NCBI GenBank assembly: GCA_048393175.1 | Contig: DBFJJM010000062.1 | Location: 1-9,327, forward strand | Direction of reading: 5' to 3' | Source of the DNA: Merdicola sp048393175 | Lineage (GTDB): Bacteria; Bacillota; Clostridia; TANB77; CAG-508 | Length of the DNA: 9,327 bases | The notes under the pieces: model-generated | Told to the model about the DNA's origin: nothing | What the model saw: only the letters and a program-made list of their open reading frames with translations | Database searches by the model: none | Made by a program: the position numbers and the translations under genes | Shown: positions 1-6,136 of the stretch, piece by piece | Position numbering within the stretch: the stretch's first letter is position 1 | Layout of the letters: each line of letters opens with the position of its first letter

Positions 1-41
1 AAAAAAGAAACGAAAATAAATAAAAACTTTTTGTGAATTAG

Positions 42-70
42 ATGAAAGGGAGAGAAAAATATGATATACT
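42..70 (+). promoter_or_regulatory. Sigma-A-type promoter with extended -10 for the YqeG-like gene
   Basis: ATGAAA (42-47, four of six matches to TTGACA) lies 17 bases before TATACT (65-70). A TG one base upstream of the -10 (62-63) makes an extended -10, which can compensate for the weak -35. The expected transcription start is near base 77, giving a short leader before the GTG start at 100. The call rests on sequence match only. Confidence 0.6.
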
Positions 71-99
71 AGTTACACATTTTTTAGTAGGTGATTGAA

Positions 100-732
100 G
101 TGAAAAAGAAAATCTTTCATGCAAATGAGCATATTTTTACATTACAGGATTTACAAATAGAAAAACTAAAGAAAAAAGGAATTAAATGTATTGCTTTTGA
201 TGTAAATGGTACTTTAATTTATCATGGGAAAATTGTGAAAAGTGCAAGTAAAAAAATACGAGAATTAAAAGAAGCAGGGTTTCAAATTACCATTTTATCG
301 AATAATCCTTTTCTAGATAAAAAGGTAGAAAAACTAGTACAATTGAATAAAAAATATATTAAAGGATTGGCAATGAAGCCTTTTCCTCAAGGATACCGCT
401 ATATTGAAAAGGTAACAGACTGCACTCCAAATGAAATAGCCATGATTACGAATAATTCTTTGCTTGATATTTTTGGTGCTAACCGAAGAGGTTTTTATAC
501 GATTAAAGTGTTAGAGCATGAACTAAAAATGGAAAGAGAAATACGAGGAATTAAGAAAATTGGCAAAGATATATACTATAGTAGAAAAAAACCAATTAGA
601 ACAAAATCACAACAAGCCAGAGCATTTAGGTCAAAACAAAGAAAGGCATGTGTAGGGCTAATAAACAAAGATAGGAAAAGAATAGCAGATATGACACATA
701 CAATAGTAGATAGAGGAGAACAAGAATTGTAA
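100..732 (+). CDS. YqeG-like HAD-superfamily protein with degenerate catalytic motifs
   Basis: This 210-residue protein has the layout of the YqeG branch of class IIIA HAD phosphatases: motif I near residue 34, ILSNN (motif II) near 66-70, the MKP lysine (motif III, K93), and a motif IV region followed by G-x-N-R-x-G. Two catalytic positions differ from the family. Motif I reads D-V-N-G-T, so the second Asp of DxD (general acid/base) is Asn36. The usual G-D-Q of motif IV is T-N-N (117-119), although the later Asp (D123) remains. Phosphatase activity is therefore doubtful, and a binding or regulatory role is possible (inference). The last 50 or so residues form a Lys/Arg-rich tail that makes the protein longer than the roughly 170 residues usual for YqeG. 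The start is taken as GTG at 100 because AGGTGA (89-94) lies 5 bases before it; an in-frame GTG at 91 overlaps that site and has no Shine-Dalgarno of its own. The gene appears monocistronic, between its own promoter and terminator. Confidence 0.8.
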   Translation: MKKKIFHANEHIFTLQDLQIEKLKKKGIKCIAFDVNGTLIYHGKIVKSASKKIRELKEAGFQITILSNNPFLDKKVEKLVQLNKKYIKGLAMKPFPQGYRYIEKVTDCTPNEIAMITNNSLLDIFGANRRGFYTIKVLEHELKMEREIRGIKKIGKDIYYSRKKPIRTKSQQARAFRSKQRKACVGLINKDRKRIADMTHTIVDRGEQEL

Positions 733-748
733 GGGAGTAGAAGAAGGA

Positions 749-796
749 AAAAGAGCATACAGAGTACTGTTTCGATAGGTATCTGTATGCTCTTTT
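749..796 (+). terminator. Intrinsic terminator after the YqeG-like gene
   Basis: Bases 749-763 and 782-796 are a perfect 15-bp inverted repeat (AAAAGAGCATACAGA and its complement). Inside it TAC/GTA (765-767 with 779-781) can pair past a bulged G764. The right arm ends in TTTT and the left arm begins with AAAA, so it could work in both directions. It separates the YqeG-like gene from rpsO. Confidence 0.85.
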
Positions 797-917
797 CTAA
801 TTAGAAAGATAAAGGATTAGAGCCAATACTAATTTGAAAGTAAAGAGTTAGAAAGGAAAGACTTAGTTTTAATTTGATAAGTCTTCATGAGTACATAAGA
901 AAAAATTCAGGGAAACC
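797..917 (+). other. Non-coding spacer with one hairpin (858-885)
   Basis: No open frame with a plausible start and ribosome binding site is visible here. The only structure seen is an 8-bp perfect inverted repeat, AAGACTTA (858-865) with TAAGTCTT (878-885), around a 12-base loop. It has no following T run, so it does not look like a terminator. It lies upstream of the rpsO promoter and so is probably not part of the rpsO transcript. Its function is unknown. Confidence 0.5.
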
Positions 918-946
918 TTGCATTTTTTTTGAAAATATAGTAAAAT
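918..946 (+). promoter_or_regulatory. Sigma-A promoter of rpsO
   Basis: TTGCAT (918-923) and TAAAAT (941-946) are separated by exactly 17 bases, and the spacer contains an eight-T run. Transcription should start near 953, just before the structured rpsO leader. The terminator at 749-796 makes this the likely main promoter for rpsO and, by readthrough, pnp. Confidence 0.7.
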
Positions 947-954
947 ACTTCTGT

Positions 955-1004
955 CCTTATACTTAGCTTAAGAAAAAACACACCACTTAAGGCTCAGTTT
1001 AAGG
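955..1004 (+). promoter_or_regulatory. Structured rpsO leader, candidate S15 autoregulatory element
   Basis: The leader folds into one extended hairpin. CCTTA (955-959) pairs with TAAGG (1000-1004), ACT (961-963) with AGT (996-998), AG (965-966) with CT (993-994), and CTTAAG (967-972) with CTTAAG (986-991), with G992 bulged and a 13-base loop. It ends 10 bases before the AGGAGG ribosome binding site. Ribosomal protein S15 is known to repress its own mRNA through leader structures in several bacterial groups, including Gram-positives, and the position fits. I could not match it base by base to a described S15 leader class, so the role is inferred. Confidence 0.5.
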
Positions 1005-1028
1005 CAAGAAAAATAGGAGGTGTATAAA

Positions 1029-1292
1029 ATGACAAAGGAAAGAAAACAAGAAATCATTAATACCTATAAAAGAGAAGAAAAAGATACTGGTTCACCAGAA
1101 GTTCAAATTGCTCTTTTATCAGAAAGAATTAATGAACTAACAGAACATCTAAGAATCCACAAAAAAGATAATCATTCAAGAAGAGGTCTTTTAAAAATGG
1201 TAGGAAGCAGAAGAAACTTATTAAACTACTTAGCTAAAAAAGATGTTCAAAGATATAGAGACATTGTTGAAAAATTAGGATTAAGAAAATAA
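1029..1292 (+). CDS. rpsO: 30S ribosomal protein S15
   Basis: This is ribosomal protein S15, a primary 16S rRNA-binding protein that organises the central domain (platform) of the 30S subunit with S6, S18 and S8. The 87 residues are close to the usual 88-89. Family signatures are clear: TGSPEVQ (20-26), the HKKDNHSRRGLLKMVGSRR block (44-62) that contacts the 16S three-way junction, the YLAKKD segment, and the LGLRK end. The start is ATG 1029: TAGGAGGTG (1014-1022) holds a full AGGAGG 8 bases upstream. An in-frame GTG at 1020 overlaps that ribosome binding site and would add three residues not found in the family. The gene has its own promoter and structured leader, and pnp follows after 186 bases, the conserved order in many bacteria. 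Confidence 0.98.
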   Translation: MTKERKQEIINTYKREEKDTGSPEVQIALLSERINELTEHLRIHKKDNHSRRGLLKMVGSRRNLLNYLAKKDVQRYRDIVEKLGLRK

Positions 1293-1301
1293 AATGACAG
1301 A

Positions 1302-1332
1302 TAGGACGTTTTGCTTTTTAGCAAACGTCCTA
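1302..1332 (+). terminator. Hairpin after rpsO: partial terminator or processing site
   Basis: TAGGACGTTTTGCT (1302-1315) pairs with AGCAAACGTCCTA (1320-1332), leaving one extra T in the left arm and a short loop. The stem is strong, but only three T's follow at once; the real T-rich stretch comes later (1347-1356). Leaky termination, 3'-end stabilisation of rpsO mRNA, or a cleavage point between rpsO and pnp all fit. I cannot choose among them from sequence. Confidence 0.55.
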
Positions 1333-1356
1333 GTTTGCATTCTTGATTTTATTTTT

Positions 1357-1440
1357 CTACTGATAAAATTAGAAAGTAGCTTGTATAATATGTTATAAAT
1401 GATATAACCTATTATAGAGGTTACATCTAATTATCAGTAG
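1357..1440 (+). promoter_or_regulatory. Long imperfect stem in the pnp leader with two alternative inner hairpins
   Basis: Bases 1357-1373 pair with 1426-1440 over 15 bp, broken only by two bulged A's (1367-1368). Inside, GTTATA (1392-1397) pairs with TATAAC (1403-1408), while AACCT (1406-1410) pairs with AGGTT (1418-1422). The two inner hairpins share bases 1406-1408 and cannot form together. In E. coli a long double-stranded pnp leader is cut by RNase III and then degraded by PNPase, giving feedback control. Here the position is the same but the mechanism is inference. The stem ends 38 bases before the pnp start. Confidence 0.5.
1360..1389 (+). promoter_or_regulatory. Possible internal promoter for pnp
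   Basis: A perfect TATAAT (1384-1389) follows CTGATA (1360-1365, four of six matches to TTGACA) at an 18-base spacing. Transcription would begin near 1396 and lack the left arm of the 1357-1440 stem. pnp could then be made both as readthrough from rpsO, with the full stem, and from this site, without it. The -35 is weak. Confidence 0.4.
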
Positions 1441-1478
1441 AAGTTAGGTGTGTAGAAAAAAGAAAAGGAGAGAAAAAA

Positions 1479-3605
1479 ATGTTTAAATCATATTCAATGG
1501 AATTAGCCGGAAGAACGTTGACAGTTGAAAATGGAAAAATTGCCGAACTTGCCAATGGAAGTGTTATGGTAAGATATGGAGATACGGTCGTTATGGTAAA
1601 TGTAACGGCATCAAAAGAACCAAGAGAGGGAATTGACTTTTTTCCTTTATCAGTAGATTATGAAGAAAAGCTATATTCAGTAGGAAAAATACCAGGTAGT
1701 TTTCAAAAAAGAGAGGGAAAACCAAGTGATAAGTCTGTTTTAACAGCAAGAGCAATTGATAGACCATTAAGACCACTTTTTCCAAAAGATTTTCGAAATG
1801 ATGTGTGTGTTGTTGCTACTGCTTTATCAGTAGACCAAGACAATTCACCAGAAGTGTGTGCGATGATTGGTGCTTCTTGTGCTCTTTCTATTTCAGACAT
1901 TCCTTTTGGAGGACCAACAGCAGCAGTTAATGTGGGGTATGTCGAAGGACAAGTTATTATCAATCCAAATAGTGAACAAAGAGAGAAAAGCAAACTTACT
2001 TTAACGGTAGCAGGAACCAAAGAAAAAATTGCCATGATTGAAGCAGGAGCGGATGAAATACCAAATGATATTATGTTAGAAGCGATTAAACAAGCACATG
2101 AAGAAATTAAAAAAGTATGTGACTTTATTTCTAGTATTCAGCAAGAAATTGGGAAAGAGAAATTTAGTTATACTTCTTTTGCAGTAGATAAAGAAATTTA
2201 TCATGAAATAGAAACAAATTTTAAAGATAGAATGTATGAAGATGTACAAGAGGCACAAAAAGAAGTAAGAGATGCAAATATGGATAAAATAACAGAAGAT
2301 ATTGTAGCCTATTATACTGAAAAATATGGAGAAGAAAAAACACTGCAAGATATGTATCATATTAAAACAAGTATCCATGATTTAGAAAAAAAATGTGTAA
2401 GAGAAATGATATATAAAGAGCATAAAAGACCAGATGGAAGAAAGCTAGATGAAATTAGAGCTCTTTCTTGTGAAGTAGGAATGCTTCCAAGAGTGCATGG
2501 TAGTGCTATTTTTACAAGAGGTCAAACCCAAGTAATGTCTATTGTTACATTAGGTATGGTAAGTGAAGAACAGACATTAGATGGAATCGATGAAGAAACA
2601 GGAAAACGTTATATGCATCAATATAATTTTCCAGCCTATAGTGTAGGTGAAGCAAGACCTTCTAGAGGACCAGGTAGAAGAGAGGTAGGGCATGGAGCAT
2701 TAGCAGAAAAGGCACTCGTTCCTGTGATTCCATCAGTAGAGGAATTCCCTTATGCCATTCGTGTTGTATCAGAAGTATTATCTTCTAATGGTTCTACTTC
2801 GCAAGCCAGTATTTGTGGAAGTACTTTAGCTTTAATGGATGCAGGTGTTCCGATTAAAAAACCAGTAGCTGGAATTTCTACAGGTCTTGTAACAGACCCA
2901 GATGGTTCAGAAGAATATGTCATGCTTACAGATATTCAAGGAATTGAAGATTTCTTTGGAGATATGGACTTTAAAGTAGGAGGAACCAAAGACGGGATTA
3001 CAGCTATTCAAGTAGATATTAAAGTTGATGGATTAACGTATGATATTATCAAAGAAGCTTTTGAAAGAACAGAAAAAGCAAGACAATACATTTTAGATGA
3101 CATTATGCTAAAAGAAATTGGTGAGCCAAGAAAAGAAATTTCAAAATATGCTCCAAGAATTATTAATACTACTATTTCAGTGGATAAAATTAAAGATGTG
3201 ATTGGACCTGGTGGAAAAATGATAAATAAAATCATTGGAGAAACAGGAGTCAAAATTGATATTGAAGAAGACGGAAGTGTATTTATTTATTCTGTCGATA
3301 CAGATAGTGCTAAAAAGGCATTAAAAATGATAGAAGACATAACAAGACAAATAGAAGTAAACCAGATATATGAAGGAACTGTTACTAAAATTATGCCATT
3401 TGGTGCATTTGTAGATGTTGGTGGAGGAAAAGAAGGATTACTTCATATCTCTAAAATCTCAAAAGAAAGAGTTCATAAAGTAGAAGATGTGCTTCATGTA
3501 GGAGATACAGTTACGGTAAAAGTAATTGAAATTGATGACCAAGATAGAATTAATTTAAGCATGAAAGAGTTAGAAGAAAAAGTAGAAGAAAAGGAAGAAG
3601 AATAA
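1479..3605 (+). CDS. pnp: Polynucleotide phosphorylase (PNPase)
   Basis: PNPase degrades RNA from the 3' end using phosphate to release nucleoside diphosphates, and can run in reverse to add tails; it acts as a cytoplasmic trimer, often in RNA-degrading complexes. The 708 residues show the full domain order: first RNase PH domain (about 10-145), helical linker (about 240-310), second RNase PH domain (about 315-545), KH domain with G-P-G-G (576-579), and S1 domain (about 629-696) with FGAFVD and KEGLLHIS. The active site looks intact: SSNGSTS (435-441) for phosphate, and Asp491 and Asp497 in the EDFFGDMDF stretch, matching by my alignment the metal-binding Asp486/Asp492 of E. coli. The tail is acidic. 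The start is ATG 1479, with AAGGAG (1465-1470) 8 bases upstream. The next gene begins right after the stop codon, so the two are probably translated together. Confidence 0.98.
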   Translation: MFKSYSMELAGRTLTVENGKIAELANGSVMVRYGDTVVMVNVTASKEPREGIDFFPLSVDYEEKLYSVGKIPGSFQKREGKPSDKSVLTARAIDRPLRPLFPKDFRNDVCVVATALSVDQDNSPEVCAMIGASCALSISDIPFGGPTAAVNVGYVEGQVIINPNSEQREKSKLTLTVAGTKEKIAMIEAGADEIPNDIMLEAIKQAHEEIKKVCDFISSIQQEIGKEKFSYTSFAVDKEIYHEIETNFKDRMYEDVQEAQKEVRDANMDKITEDIVAYYTEKYGEEKTLQDMYHIKTSIHDLEKKCVREMIYKEHKRPDGRKLDEIRALSCEVGMLPRVHGSAIFTRGQTQVMSIVTLGMVSEEQTLDGIDEETGKRYMHQYNFPAYSVGEARPSRGPGRREVGHGALAEKALVPVIPSVEEFPYAIRVVSEVLSSNGSTSQASICGSTLALMDAGVPIKKPVAGISTGLVTDPDGSEEYVMLTDIQGIEDFFGDMDFKVGGTKDGITAIQVDIKVDGLTYDIIKEAFERTEKARQYILDDIMLKEIGEPRKEISKYAPRIINTTISVDKIKDVIGPGGKMINKIIGETGVKIDIEEDGSVFIYSVDTDSAKKALKMIEDITRQIEVNQIYEGTVTKIMPFGAFVDVGGGKEGLLHISKISKERVHKVEDVLHVGDTVTVKVIEIDDQDRINLSMKELEEKVEEKEEE
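3591..3597 (+). promoter_or_regulatory. Ribosome binding site inside the end of pnp
   Basis: AAGGAAG lies 8 bases before the ATG at 3606 and encodes part of PNPase's Glu/Lys-rich tail. Because the pnp TAA (3603-3605) touches the ATG, a ribosome finishing pnp would be placed to restart, which suggests translational coupling. Confidence 0.7.
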
Positions 3606-4487
3606 ATGAATAAGGTAATCATTGAAGTTGGTTCGACTTGTACGAAAGTAGATAGAATCGATGATACAAAACAGATTTATCATGTTAAAACACAAACCAT
3701 TCGTTTTAAGAAAAACTATCAAGAGAAAAAAAAGATAGTACAAAAAGATATTCAAGAATTAATTGAGCTTATTTTAGAGCAAAAACGAACCACTTCACAA
3801 ATTTACCTTTGTGGGACAAGTATTTTTCGTACTTTACCAGAGAATGAAAAACAAGATTTCATCCAGAGAATTAAAAAAGAAACAGGAGTTACTTTTGATA
3901 TTATTTCGATGGAAAAAGAAAATGAATTAACCGTATTAGGAGCGACTCGCTTTGCCAAAGAAAAAGTAGGAATACTAGTAGGTGGAGGAGGTTCTACAGA
4001 AATTACAATTTATGACCAAAAAACAATAGAGGAAGCAAATACTCCTTTTGGCGTCATGGATATTTTAAAGGCTTTTCCAGATTTGGGTAATGACTTTCCA
4101 ACTACCAAGTTAGAAGAAGTAAAAAGTTATATAAAAGAACGACTAAATTTACCAAAAAGTAAAAGTGATGTTCTTATTTTATGTGGTGGAGCACATAAAT
4201 ATTTTGCTTTGCATTCTGGGTATTGCTATCAAAAAAATTCTTTTTATGAAGATTCAGAATCGCCTATTATGATGGATATTAAAACAAGAATAGAAGATAC
4301 TAAACGTTATTTTGAAAGTGTTTCATTAGAAAAAATTAAAAAACAAGATAAAGACCCAAAGTGGTGGGATGCAACAAGATGCATGTGTGCTTTGGTATTA
4401 GTAGTAGCAGAACAAATGGAAGCAAAATATATTGTGCCTACTGACATTTCAATGGTTTATGGACTGATGGTAGATGGAAATTATTAA
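3606..4487 (+). CDS. Ppx/GppA-like protein with an atypical active site
   Basis: The 293-residue protein resembles the catalytic half of exopolyphosphatase/guanosine pentaphosphatase (Ppx/GppA), an ASKHA-fold family; it has no HD domain and is about the length of single-module members. Visible landmarks are a first phosphate loop (I-E-V-G-S-T, 6-11), CGTSIFRTLPE (69-79), the ISMEKENEL stretch (100-108), a second glycine loop VGGGGSTE (125-132), NTPFGVMDI at the strand after it, LCGGAHKY (192-199), and VPTDIS..YGLM near the end. Three points are unusual. The Asp of the family's D-I-G-G-G-S loop is Val125. The S-G-x-E-E motif holding the catalytic Glu reads S-M-E-K-E, keeping only the second Glu (E105 by my alignment). 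The first loop has Glu for Asp. Hydrolysis of polyphosphate or pppGpp therefore cannot be assumed. It is probably co-translated with pnp, a phosphate-using enzyme, so a link to phosphate or nucleotide signalling is a guess. Confidence 0.75.
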   Translation: MNKVIIEVGSTCTKVDRIDDTKQIYHVKTQTIRFKKNYQEKKKIVQKDIQELIELILEQKRTTSQIYLCGTSIFRTLPENEKQDFIQRIKKETGVTFDIISMEKENELTVLGATRFAKEKVGILVGGGGSTEITIYDQKTIEEANTPFGVMDILKAFPDLGNDFPTTKLEEVKSYIKERLNLPKSKSDVLILCGGAHKYFALHSGYCYQKNSFYEDSESPIMMDIKTRIEDTKRYFESVSLEKIKKQDKDPKWWDATRCMCALVLVVAEQMEAKYIVPTDISMVYGLMVDGNY

Positions 4488-4523
4488 CGCTTTCTTAAAA
4501 TCGCTATAATTTTGGACGAAAAG

Positions 4524-4552
4524 TTGCAAAATAAAAAGAAAGATAGTATAAT
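4524..4552 (+). promoter_or_regulatory. Sigma-A promoter of the glycosyltransferase gene
   Basis: TTGCAA (4524-4529) and a perfect TATAAT (4547-4552) are 17 bases apart, the best promoter match in the window. The start site should be near 4559, leaving a leader of about 50 bases. No terminator hairpin is visible after the Ppx/GppA-like gene, so readthrough from pnp may also reach this gene. Confidence 0.8.
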
Positions 4553-4610
4553 AGAAAAGGTAATGAATAAGATAATACAAATCAGATAAGGAAAAAAGAG
4601 AGGGAAAAGA

Positions 4611-5873
4611 ATGGATTATTTATATCTAATTCAGCAAGCACTAGTATGGATGATTACGATATTTTGGTTATATCAAATTATGGTAAGTGTATGTTCTTTA
4701 GTAAAACTAAAAGAAAAACCATTACTAGAAAAAAAGAACCATCGTTTTATGGCGATTATTCCAGCTCATAATGAAGAGGCTGTTATTAAGAATTTAGTAA
4801 AAAGTTTAAAAGAACAAAATTATCCAAAAGAACTTTATGATATTTATGTTATTGCAGATAACTGTACAGACAATACTGCAAAATTAGCAAGAGACGCAGG
4901 TGCAATTGTGTATGAGAGATTTGATAGTACGAAAAAAACAAAAGGATATGCTCTTCAATGGTTTTTGAAACAAAAAATTGAAGAAGATGCACCATATGAT
5001 GCTCTTTTCGTATTTGATGCAGATAATATTGTAGATAAAAATTTCATTAAAGAAATGAATGTAAAATTATGTCAAGGAGAAGATGTTGTTCAAGGTTATC
5101 GTGATATTAAAAATCCAACAGATAGCTGGGTAACAGCAGGATATGCAATTTTTTATTGGACGATGCATCGTTTCTATCATTTAGCAAGATATAATTTAGG
5201 ATTGTCACCATTATTAAATGGTACTGGTTTTATGGTACGTTTTGATGTGATTAAACCAAATGGCTGGGATACAGAAACCTTAACAGAAGATATTGAGTTT
5301 TCGTTAAAACGTATTATACAAGGTAGAAAATTAGGATGGGCAACAAAAGCGATAGTATATGATGAACAACCGGTAGGATTTAAACAATCATGGAAACAAA
5401 GAACAAGATGGACAGTAGGACATATGCAATGTATTAAACGTTATACAAAGGAATTAGCAGTAGCAGTAAAAGAAAAGAAAACCTTAATGAATTTTGATGG
5501 TCTTTTATATATTGTAGGAAGTATTCCAATGTTTGTTTTAACACTTGTTTTACTTGTACTAAATATGGTAATGTATATAGGAAATGGAATGACAACAGCA
5601 GATATGTTATTTAACTATGTAAGATATTTTATTCCGACCTTTATTTTACCGATTTTGTCTGGTATGCTAATTATGAAATTAGATGGAAGACCAATTAAAC
5701 CCATGTTAAAAGGATTGCTTGCTTATCCTCTATTCTTAGGGTCTTGGCTTGTTATTAATTTTAAATGTTTGTTTAAACAAGATACCTCTTGGGATAAAAT
5801 TGAGCATGTTCGTGCTATCTCCATTGAAGAAGTAGGAGAGGCAGAACCAGTAGAAGTAGTAGAAAAAGTATAA
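4611..5873 (+). CDS. Membrane-anchored family 2 glycosyltransferase (processive type)
   Basis: This 420-residue protein is a GT-A fold family 2 glycosyltransferase of the type that includes poly-N-acetylglucosamine, hyaluronan and cellulose synthases. It should move a sugar from a nucleotide-sugar onto a growing chain or lipid at the inner face of the membrane. Motifs in order: IPAHNEE (50-56), DNCTDNT (83-89) for the nucleotide, DADN (136-139, metal-binding DxD), TEDIE (225-229, with the likely catalytic Asp), and QRTRW (263-267, the Q-x-x-R-W that marks processive enzymes). One membrane helix precedes the domain (about 8-30) and about three follow (298-323, 335-356, 366-386), ending in a short acidic tail. 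The ATG at 4611 has AGAGAGGG (4597-4604) 6 bases upstream. It has its own promoter. No export or sugar-supply partner lies nearby, so the polymer or lipid made cannot be named. Confidence 0.9.
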   Translation: MDYLYLIQQALVWMITIFWLYQIMVSVCSLVKLKEKPLLEKKNHRFMAIIPAHNEEAVIKNLVKSLKEQNYPKELYDIYVIADNCTDNTAKLARDAGAIVYERFDSTKKTKGYALQWFLKQKIEEDAPYDALFVFDADNIVDKNFIKEMNVKLCQGEDVVQGYRDIKNPTDSWVTAGYAIFYWTMHRFYHLARYNLGLSPLLNGTGFMVRFDVIKPNGWDTETLTEDIEFSLKRIIQGRKLGWATKAIVYDEQPVGFKQSWKQRTRWTVGHMQCIKRYTKELAVAVKEKKTLMNFDGLLYIVGSIPMFVLTLVLLVLNMVMYIGNGMTTADMLFNYVRYFIPTFILPILSGMLIMKLDGRPIKPMLKGLLAYPLFLGSWLVINFKCLFKQDTSWDKIEHVRAISIEEVGEAEPVEVVEKV

Positions 5874-5881
5874 AAACATAC

Positions 5882-6105
5882 GAATAAGAGACAAAGTATA
5901 ATAGCAGAGGCTAACAGAGAGGATTTGTCTTAGGCTGAAAGCAAATCTTAGAATAACCTATTAGAAAACTAACTCTTTTAAGTACTTAGTGAATAAGCTA
6001 AGCGTCTATGAGTGCGTTATTCTCAAAATAAAGTAAAATTTAGGATGGAACCGTGTAAAAAGCACTCCTATGAAAGAAATTGATTTTCTTTTGTAGGAGT
6101 TTTTT
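5882..6105 (+). promoter_or_regulatory. T-box riboswitch leader of thrS (tRNA-Thr sensor)
   Basis: Uncharged tRNA-Thr should bind this leader and let transcription continue into thrS. Stem I can be drawn as AAGAG (5886-5890) with CTCTT (5973-5977), AGT with ACT (5895-5897, 5968-5970), TAATA with TATTA (5899-5903, 5959-5963), CTAA with TTAG (5911-5914, 5948-5951), an AGAGAG bulge (5916-5921), and GATTTG with CAAATC (5922-5927, 5942-5947). The specifier loop holds ACC, a Thr codon, at 5956-5958, matching tRNA-Thr(GGU). Stem III is GAATAA/TTATTC (5991-5996, 6017-6022). The antiterminator is textbook: TAGGA (6041-6045) with TCCTA (6066-6070), a 7-base bulge TGGAACC (6046-6052), and GTG with CAC (6053-6055, 6063-6065). 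Bases 6066-6070 are shared with the terminator. The promoter is uncertain; TATAAA (5869-5874), overlapping the previous gene's stop codon, would start transcription at the foot of stem I but lacks a good -35. Confidence 0.93.
6064..6105 (+). terminator. Regulated terminator of the thrS T-box
   Basis: ACTCCTA (6064-6070) pairs with TAGGAGT (6094-6100), extended by T6071-G6093 and GAAAGAAA (6072-6079) with TTTCTTTT (6085-6092), giving about 16 bp with a 5-base loop and then TTTTT (6101-6105). It competes with the antiterminator for TCCTA. It would also stop readthrough from the upstream glycosyltransferase gene, which has no other visible terminator. Confidence 0.93.
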
Positions 6106-6136
6106 AATAGCTATAAAAATAAAAGGAGGGGTTTTT

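Noticed and set aside
576..758. Minus-strand open frame opposite the end of the HAD gene
   Set aside because: It is a Leu/Phe-rich translation of the complement of an A/G-rich coding strand, without a plausible ribosome binding site, and it crosses the terminator hairpin.
6080..6136. Longer thrS reading frame starting inside the leader
   Set aside because: The added 19 residues are encoded by the T-box terminator hairpin and the ribosome binding site; ATG 6137 has an ideal Shine-Dalgarno and matches the start of the TGS domain.
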